In this document: piece after piece, positions 1 through 4,803 of the stretch
Layout of the letters: each line of letters starts with the position of its first letter
Position numbering within the stretch: position 1 is the first letter of the stretch
Assembly: GCA_035545255.1 (NCBI GenBank)
Contig: DASZYR010000121.1
Coordinates: 1 to 6,672 of the forward strand
Length of the DNA stretch: 6,672 bases
Reading direction: 5' to 3'
Source: Dokdonella_A sp035545255
GTDB lineage: Bacteria; Pseudomonadota; Gammaproteobacteria; Xanthomonadales; Rhodanobacteraceae
Translations under genes and position numbers: made by a program
Notes under the pieces: model-generated
Seen by the model: only the letters and a program-made list of their open reading frames with translations
Database searches by the model: none
Told to the model about the DNA's origin: nothing

Positions 1-662
1 AACACCTGCTCGCGCGAATAGATCGTGCGCTGGCCTTTCAGCACGATCAGCGTCGTCATCGTCGCGCCGACGTCGACGACCGCGACGACCGCGTCTTTCG
101 GCACCGCGAGCTGGTCCGCGATGAGCTTGAACGCGTTCTCCATCGCGAACGCCTCGACGTCGACGACCTTCGTGCCGAGCCCGCCGAGATCGAGCGCCGC
201 GACGCGAAGATCGACGTTCTCGGTGCGCGAGGCCGCGAGCAGCACGTTGACCATGTCCGGGTTGTCCTTGACCGGACCCAGCACTTCGAAATCGAGGCTG
301 ACTTCCTCGATCGGATACGGGATGTACTGGTTCGCCTCGAGCTGGATCTGCGCCTCCATGTCCTCTTCGGTGAGGTCGGCGGGCATCGGGATGATCTTGG
401 TGATGACGGCCGAACCCGCCACGGCGGCGGCGGCGGTCTTCGTGCGGGCACCGGAGCGGTTGAACGCGCGCCGGATCGCCTCGCCGACCGCTTCGACTTC
501 TACGATGTTCTTCTCGACGACGGCGTTCGGCGGAAGCGGCTCGACCGCGTAGTGCTCGACGCGGTAACGGCCACCGACCTGCCCCAGTTGCAACAGCTTG
601 ACTGCAGTCGAGCTGATATCGACGCCGATCAGCGGCGGCGCTTTAGGTGTGAACAGGCCCAC
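1..662 (-). CDS. pilM: Type IV pilus assembly protein PilM (N-terminal 220 codons; continues past left edge)
   Basis: PilM is an actin/FtsA-like ATP-binding protein on the cytoplasmic face of the inner membrane. It binds the N-terminal tail of PilN and links the PilNOP alignment complex to the type IV pilus motor. The gene opens with GTG at 662 and the protein begins VGLFTPKAPPLIGVDISSTA, the usual PilM opening. Asp15 lies in the first phosphate-binding loop (GVDISSTAVKLLQLG). The family stretch around LEANQYIPYPIEEVSLDFEV follows near the middle. The second phosphate loop, VVDVGATMTTLIVL, is at about residues 195-208 (Asp197). The reading frame is open to base 1; PilM is usually about 350 residues, so roughly 130 are missing. 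A GGAAGGGG ribosome site lies 7 bases upstream of the GTG. The gene is divergent from mrcA, and pilNOPQ would be expected beyond the left edge (inference). Confidence 0.96.
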   Translation of the reverse strand, partial: MGLFTPKAPPLIGVDISSTAVKLLQLGQVGGRYRVEHYAVEPLPPNAVVEKNIVEVEAVGEAIRRAFNRSGARTKTAAAAVAGSAVITKIIPMPADLTEEDMEAQIQLEANQYIPYPIEEVSLDFEVLGPVKDNPDMVNVLLAASRTENVDLRVAALDLGGLGTKVVDVEAFAMENAFKLIADQLAVPKDAVVAVVDVGATMTTLIVLKGQRTIYSREQV

Positions 663-669
663 ACTTTTT

Positions 670-677
670 CCCCTTCC
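670..677 (-). promoter_or_regulatory. Ribosome binding site of pilM
   Basis: Read on the minus strand this is GGAAGGGG, seven bases before the GTG at 662. It supports that non-ATG codon as the pilM start, in agreement with the conserved GLF beginning of the protein. Confidence 0.7.
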
Positions 678-711
678 CACGCGCTCTTACGAGCGAAAGA
701 TGCGCCAGTAC

Positions 712-740
712 ATTAAATCCAAACTTTAACGATTTATCAA
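712..740 (-). promoter_or_regulatory. Sigma70-type promoter of pilM
   Basis: On the minus strand a TTGATA -35 box (735-740) and a TTTAAT -10 box (712-717) are separated by exactly 17 bases. Transcription would start near 705 and leave a leader of about 43 bases before the pilM GTG. The AT-rich stretch stands out against the GC-rich surroundings. Seen by eye; no transcript data. Confidence 0.65.
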
Positions 741-825
741 CACCCCGCTGCCACGCAGGGCAAATCGCTGACCTTTCGATGACTTAGTTCGGACAAAACC
801 CCTGCGAGCGCCCCGCCGCGATGTC

Positions 826-841
826 CGCTGGCGTGCCAGCG
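826..841. repeat. Perfect 7-bp inverted repeat in the mrcA upstream region
   Basis: CGCTGGC, a two-base GT spacer and GCCAGCG form a perfect dyad. It ends four bases before the candidate TATACT -10 box at 845 and occupies the space where a -35 element and spacer would lie. It could be an operator for a dimeric regulator, or chance in GC-rich DNA. No run of T follows on either side, so a terminator is unlikely. Confidence 0.5.
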
Positions 842-844
842 ATC

Positions 845-850
845 TATACT
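845..850 (+). promoter_or_regulatory. Candidate -10 box of mrcA
   Basis: TATACT is close to the TATAAT consensus and lies about 52 bases before the chosen mrcA ATG, which would give a leader of about 45 bases. No good -35 box is found 16-18 bases upstream; the best-placed hexamer, TGTCCG at 822-827, matches poorly. The promoter may therefore be weak or need an activator. Its position inside the longer open frame that begins at 821 argues for the later ATG at 902. Confidence 0.35.
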
Positions 851-901
851 CCGTTAGTTGTCGCGTTTACTTTGACTAGCATCACAAGTCCCGCCCGCAA
901 G

Positions 902-3436
902 ATGAGAATACTGCTCCGATTATTGCGCTACGCGCTCTACCTGGCGCTCGCGGGCGCCCTCGCCGGCGCCCTCGCGCTCGGCACCGCATACTGGCTGATC
1001 GCACCCCGCCTGCCCTCGGTCGAGACGCTGAAGGACGTCCGCCTGCAGGTCCCCCTGCGGGTCTACGCTTCGGACGGCAAGCTCATCGCCGCCTTCGGCG
1101 AGACCAAGCGTACCCCGACCCGCATCCAGGACGTGCCCGAGCGGCTGAAGCAGGCTTTCCTCGCCGCCGAGGACGCCGATTTCTACACGCACAGCGGCAT
1201 CGACGTCGGGGGCATCTTCCGCGCGGTCTGGCTCGTCATCACCACGGGTTCCAAGCACGTCGCCGGCGGCTCGACGATCACGCAGCAGGTCGCGCGGAAT
1301 TTCTTCCTCAGCCCGGAAGTCAGCTACACGCGCAAGCTCTCCGAGATCTTCCTCGCGTTCCGCATCGAGAACGCGCTCACGAAGGACGAGATCCTCGAGC
1401 TCTATCTCAACAAGATCTTCCTCGGCCATCGCTCGTACGGCGTCGCCGCGGCCGCGGAGTTCTACTACGGCAAGACGCTCGCCGATCTCTCGATTCCCGA
1501 GTGCGCGATGCTGGCCTCGCTGCCGAAATTCCCGTCGACCGGCAACCCGATCAGCAATCCACCGCGCGCGATCGAGCGGCGCAACTACGTGCTGGGGCGC
1601 ATGCTCGACAACCATTTCATCGACCAGGCGACCTACGACGCGGCGGTCAAGTCGCCGGATGGGGCCTATCCGCACGAGCCGCCTGTCGAGGTCGACGCGC
1701 CGTATCTCGCCGAGATGGTGCGCCAGGAGGCGATGGAGCGGCTCGGCAACACCGCGCTGACCGACGGCTACGTCGTCAAGACGACGATCGACTCGGCGCG
1801 GCAGGAAGCCGCGAACGCCGCGCTCCGCCACGATCTCATGGTCTACGACCAGCGCCACGGCTATCGCGGCGCCGAAGCGCACGTGGATCTTCCCGCAGCC
1901 GCGGCAGCGGCCGACTGGGACAAGGCGCTGCTCGACTACCGGCCGGTCGCCGGGCTCGTCCCGGGCATCGTGACGCAGGTCGACGCGGAGGCCGCGAACG
2001 TCTACCTGTCGGACGGCAAGGCCGTGACGCTCGATCTCTCCGCCGTCGACTGGGCGCGTCCGCACATCGACGAGGATCGCCGCGGCGCGGCACCCAAGCA
2101 CGTCGCCGACGTGCTGAAGCGCGGCGACATCATCCGCCTCGTGCACAACGAAAAACCGGACGACGCCGACGACGCCGGAGCGAAGAAAGGCGACAAGGAC
2201 AAGAAAGCGGAGAAGGCCGAGAAGGCTCCGCCGCCCTGGACGCTCGCTCAGGTTCCCGCCGCCGAAGCCGCGATCGTCGCGATCGATCCGCACGACGGCG
2301 CGATCGAGACGCTCGTCGGCGGCTTCAGCTTCCTGCGCTCGAAGTTCAACCGCGTCACGCAATCGAACCGCTCGCCGGGTTCGGGCTTCAAGCCGTTCCT
2401 CTATTCCGCCGCGTTCGAGCACGGCTTCACGCCGGCTTCGGTCGTCAACGACGCGCCGCTGGTGTTTCCCGATCCCTCGAAGCCGAACGGCCTCTGGACG
2501 CCAAAGAACGACGACGACACGTTCCAGGGACCGATCCGCCTTCGGGAGGCACTCGTCAAATCGGTGAATCTCGTCTCGGTGCGCGTGCTCGATGCGATCG
2601 GCCTCCATTACGCGCGCGAATACATCACGCGCTTCGGATTCGCGCCGGACCAGATTCCGGAGAACCTCTCGATGGCGCTCGGCACCGCGTCGGTGTCGCC
2701 GCTCTCGATGGCGCGCGGCTACGCGGTGTTCGCGAACGGCGGATTCCTGGTCGATCCGTACTTCGTGCGCGAGATCGACGATCGCGACGGAAACGTCGTC
2801 TACCAGGCGAATCCTGCGATCGCCTGCGCGGATTGCAGCGACAACGGCGGCGCCGGCGCGCCGCCCGCCACGGCAGCCGCGACATCGCTGAATCCGATCG
2901 GCACGGCGAAGGCCGCCGCGACGCCGGCGCCGGGCCAGCCGCATCTCGCGCCGCGCGTCATCGACGCACGCAACGCGTATCTCGTCACGTCGCTGATGCG
3001 CGACGTCATCCGCCGCGGCACCGGCTCGGCCGCGATGGTGCTCAAGCGCAACGACCTTGCCGGCAAGACCGGCTCGACGAACGACCATCGCGACGCCTGG
3101 TTCACCGGCTTCGACGCGAAGCTCGTCGCCAGCTGCTGGGTCGGCTTCGACGATTTCGGCTCGCTCGGCCGCGGCGAGTTCGGCGCGAAGGCCGCGCTGC
3201 CGATCTGGATCGACTTCATGCGCGTCGCGCTCAAGGATGTTCCCGAGCAGCCCTTCGACATGCCGCCCGGCATCAGCAAGGTGCGCATCGATCCGGCATC
3301 GGGCGCGCTCGCGGCCGCCGGCGATCCCGGCGCGATCCTCGAAGTGCTGAAGACCGAGGACGTCGCGCGTCTCGAAGCGCAGCCGCCGCAGGAACAGCAG
3401 CAGGGCGAGCAGCGCGAAGCGTACGACGTGTTCTGA
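902..3436 (+). CDS. mrcA: Penicillin-binding protein 1A, bifunctional peptidoglycan glycosyltransferase/transpeptidase
   Basis: This class A PBP (also called PonA) polymerises lipid II into glycan strands and cross-links the stem peptides in the periplasm. The 844-residue product has one N-terminal membrane helix (about residues 8-32). The GT51 glycosyltransferase domain follows, with EDADFYTHSG (catalytic Glu90), GGSTITQQ (122-129), RKLSE (second Glu, 148) and KDEILELYLNKIFLG (from 161). An OB-like region with a Lys/Asp/Ala-rich insert lies near 418-445. The transpeptidase domain has SGFK (nucleophile Ser494, Lys497), SVN (554-556) and KTG (722-724). All key residues are present and the length is normal for PBP1A. 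An in-frame ATG at 821 would add 27 unconserved residues. The ATG at 902 is preferred because its product, MRILLRLLRYALYLALAG onward, matches the family start, although its Shine-Dalgarno is poor. Divergent from pilM. Confidence 0.97.
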   Translation: MRILLRLLRYALYLALAGALAGALALGTAYWLIAPRLPSVETLKDVRLQVPLRVYASDGKLIAAFGETKRTPTRIQDVPERLKQAFLAAEDADFYTHSGIDVGGIFRAVWLVITTGSKHVAGGSTITQQVARNFFLSPEVSYTRKLSEIFLAFRIENALTKDEILELYLNKIFLGHRSYGVAAAAEFYYGKTLADLSIPECAMLASLPKFPSTGNPISNPPRAIERRNYVLGRMLDNHFIDQATYDAAVKSPDGAYPHEPPVEVDAPYLAEMVRQEAMERLGNTALTDGYVVKTTIDSARQEAANAALRHDLMVYDQRHGYRGAEAHVDLPAAAAAADWDKALLDYRPVAGLVPGIVTQVDAEAANVYLSDGKAVTLDLSAVDWARPHIDEDRRGAAPKHVADVLKRGDIIRLVHNEKPDDADDAGAKKGDKDKKAEKAEKAPPPWTLAQVPAAEAAIVAIDPHDGAIETLVGGFSFLRSKFNRVTQSNRSPGSGFKPFLYSAAFEHGFTPASVVNDAPLVFPDPSKPNGLWTPKNDDDTFQGPIRLREALVKSVNLVSVRVLDAIGLHYAREYITRFGFAPDQIPENLSMALGTASVSPLSMARGYAVFANGGFLVDPYFVREIDDRDGNVVYQANPAIACADCSDNGGAGAPPATAAATSLNPIGTAKAAATPAPGQPHLAPRVIDARNAYLVTSLMRDVIRRGTGSAAMVLKRNDLAGKTGSTNDHRDAWFTGFDAKLVASCWVGFDDFGSLGRGEFGAKAALPIWIDFMRVALKDVPEQPFDMPPGISKVRIDPASGALAAAGDPGAILEVLKTEDVARLEAQPPQEQQQGEQREAYDVF

Positions 3437-3441
3437 TACAA

Positions 3442-3512
3442 GAGCCGGGATCCGGGATTGGCATTCGGGACGAAGTCGAATCCATCCCGAATCGAATCCC
3501 GAAGCCCGGCTC
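3442..3512. repeat. Long imperfect inverted repeat built of GGGATT/ATTCGGGA units
   Basis: GAGCCGGG at 3442-3449 pairs perfectly with CCCGGCTC at 3505-3512. Inward of it, CGGGATT (3453-3459) pairs with AATCCCG (3495-3501), and ATTCGGGA (3463-3470) pairs with TCCCGAAT (3485-3492). About 27 base pairs can form across a 71-base element with a six-base loop and a few mismatches and bulges. The sequence resembles the short GGGATTCGGGATTCGGG intergenic repeats that I recall from Xanthomonadaceae genomes. It fills nearly all of the 83-base gap after mrcA and ends seven bases before the next start codon. In RNA it would be a stable hairpin that could end or protect the mrcA message, or mask translation of the next gene. 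It has no T tract, so a classical terminator is doubtful. Confidence 0.8.
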
Positions 3513-3519
3513 CTCGATC

Positions 3520-4161
3520 ATGCCCACCCGCCACGACCACATCCGCCATGCGCAGAACCGGACGACCGAACAGCGCCGGCGCATCGCCGTCGAAGCGGCG
3601 CGCCTGATCGCCGAAGGCGGCCTGCGCGACTATCGGCAGGCGAAGCAGAAGGCCGCGCAGCGGCTCGGCATCTTCGACGACGCAAGCCTGCCGAAGAACG
3701 GCGAGATCGAGGACGCATTGCGAGAGCATCAGCGCCTGTTTCGCGCCGATCAGCCCGGGACGCTGCATCGCCTTCGCGAAACCGCGTTCGAAGCGATGAA
3801 GTTCTTCTCGGAATTCGAGCCGCGTCTCGTCGGCCCCGTGCTCGAAGGCACCGCCGACGAGCATTCCGCCGTCTGCCTGCACCTGCACGACGACGGCGCC
3901 GATCGCGTCGCGATGTTCCTGCAGGAGAAAGGCATCCCGTACGAGGAGCGCACGCGGCGCCTCCGCCTCGAGCGCGACATGACGGCCGACGTGCCCGTGT
4001 TCGTCTTCGGCGCGGGCGACAGCGCGATCGATGTCACCGTGCTGCCGTACGACCGCCTCCGTCAGGCGCCGCTGGACCGCATCGACGAGAAACCGATGCG
4101 GCGCGCGAACCTCGCGGCCGTCGCCGAGCTTCTCGGCGACGAGGATCGCGCGCGCACCTGA
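3520..4161 (+). CDS. Conserved hypothetical protein with a degenerate nucleotidyltransferase-like motif
   Basis: I do not recognise this 213-residue protein by name. It has no signal peptide or membrane segment and is probably cytoplasmic. The N-terminal half is rich in Arg, Lys and Glu and looks helical (MPTRHDHIRHAQNRTTEQ, then RDYRQAKQKAAQRLG). At 105-120 the segment GPVLEGTADEHSAVCL has the same spacing as the G-S-x-A-R-G-x-A...S-D-x-D-L signature of Pol-beta-type nucleotidyltransferases. The Ser is Pro here and the two metal-binding Asp are Ala117 and Cys119. A later AIDVTVL strand (Asp171) could match the third Asp position. This fold link is inference. The ATG at 3520 is the only plausible start after mrcA, since I see no in-frame ATG or GTG in the gap. 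No Shine-Dalgarno is visible, and the long hairpin ends just before the ATG. Probably co-transcribed with mrcA. Confidence 0.85.
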   Translation: MPTRHDHIRHAQNRTTEQRRRIAVEAARLIAEGGLRDYRQAKQKAAQRLGIFDDASLPKNGEIEDALREHQRLFRADQPGTLHRLRETAFEAMKFFSEFEPRLVGPVLEGTADEHSAVCLHLHDDGADRVAMFLQEKGIPYEERTRRLRLERDMTADVPVFVFGAGDSAIDVTVLPYDRLRQAPLDRIDEKPMRRANLAAVAELLGDEDRART

Positions 4162-4175
4162 CCGCTCGAGGGCGA

Positions 4176-4197
4176 GCGCCGCCGAGCCCGGCGGCGC
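4176..4197. terminator. GC-rich hairpin between convergent genes, possible bidirectional terminator
   Basis: GCGCCGCC (4176-4183), a six-base loop GAGCCC, and GGCGGCGC (4190-4197) form a perfect eight-pair stem. It starts 15 bases after the stop codon of the gene ending at 4161 and faces the end of the minus-strand TPR unit. No run of T follows on either strand, so it is not a textbook intrinsic terminator; a block to RNA decay or a Rho-assisted stop is equally possible. Confidence 0.45.
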
Positions 4198-4304
4198 GAC
4201 GGGCCGATGACGCAAGCGCGATGCGAATGCACCGCATGCGATTTGCCGTCGAGGGGCTTCTCGCCTGGCACTTCGATTCGGTCACGCGGCAAGCTCTGCG
4301 GTGT

Positions 4305-4803
4305 TCAGGGCATCGCCTTCGCGTCGGCGGACGCCGGCAAGCCGATCTGGAATGCGCCGCTGTCCGCGTACTGGTCGATCAGTTGCTTCAGCTCCGCATC
4401 GGCTTCGGCGGCATCGCCGTGGGAAAATGCGCGAGCGTCAGCGCGAAGGTGCGCCAGAGCGGCGAGGTTTCGCGCTACGCGAGGTCGACCGCGGTGGCGT
4501 GGGAGCGCAGGACTTGCAGGATTCCAGCTCGCAACAATTCTGTGCTGGCCCTTGTCGCCGCACCTGTCGCGATTTCGCTTTCGCGCTTCACCTTGCGGCG
4601 TCCACTCGTAAAGCCATGCGAACGCGATCCGGAACGGAACCCGATGCAGGCTGCGATCAGAAACCGGCGCGCCTCCCGGCGTCCGGCAAGCCGATGGCGG
4701 AACTCAATTGCGCGAAGCCCTGCGCCAGCGCCCACACCGCGCCGACGTAAAGGGCGCCCGCGCGCACAACGTTGCGGCGCTTGAGTTCGGCGAGAAGACT
4801 CAT
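4305..4803 (-). pseudogene. Decayed paralog of the adjacent TolB-N/TPR membrane protein gene
   Basis: The minus strand from 4803 reads MSLLAELKRRNVVRAGALYV followed by GAVWALAQGF, which I recall as the N-terminal membrane motif of this family, but it stops at TGA 4659-4657. Homology then continues in shifted frames: RFLIAACIGF, next FRIAFAWLYEWTPQG (about 4591-4637), then KRESEIATG. These match FPFWVAFAWVYEFTPEG and KRESEVAPG in the intact neighbour. The TolB-N-like and most TPR segments are missing. A second in-frame stop lies at 4477-4475. A C-terminal remnant follows: PLWRTFALTLAHF, then after a frameshift DAELKQLIDQYADSGAFQI, comparable to DAALKTYIDQYGKTAPYAV in the neighbour. A second deletion joins this to GLPASADAKAMP and the terminal TGA at 4307-4305. 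Its ATG overlaps the neighbour's stop as ATGA, so the pair was once translationally coupled. It accounts for most of the gene-poor stretch 4162-4799. Confidence 0.87.
4800..4803 (-). promoter_or_regulatory. ATGA stop/start overlap between the TPR gene and its decayed downstream paralog
   Basis: On the minus strand the ATG of the pseudogene (4803-4801) and the TGA of the intact TPR gene (4802-4800) share two bases. Such overlaps usually mean translational coupling within one message. Only a weak GGCGGG lies upstream as a ribosome site. Confidence 0.75.

Noticed and set aside
25..552. A plus-strand open frame opposite pilM
   Set aside because: The Ser/Thr/Ala-rich product is the antisense shadow of the clearly recognisable pilM sequence.
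920..3088. A 722-codon open frame on the minus strand opposite mrcA
   Set aside because: It is antisense to a clear PBP1A gene, Arg-rich and without recognisable domains; long antisense frames are expected in GC-rich DNA.
3442..3512. CRISPR or insertion-sequence end
   Set aside because: There is one inverted pair without regularly spaced direct repeats and no transposase nearby, so it fits an intergenic palindromic repeat better.
1501..3519. Upstream part of a long plus-strand open frame that continues into the gene at 3520
   Set aside because: It overlaps mrcA in another frame and is Arg-rich; only its last 213 codons, from the ATG at 3520, look like a real protein.
2800..4215. A 471-codon minus-strand open frame across the mrcA end and the next gene
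   Set aside because: It runs antisense through two supported genes and the inverted repeat, with no family similarity that I can see.
4221..4240. Short ATGCG/CGCAT dyad after the convergent hairpin
   Set aside because: The five-base arms are too short to stand out in this base composition.
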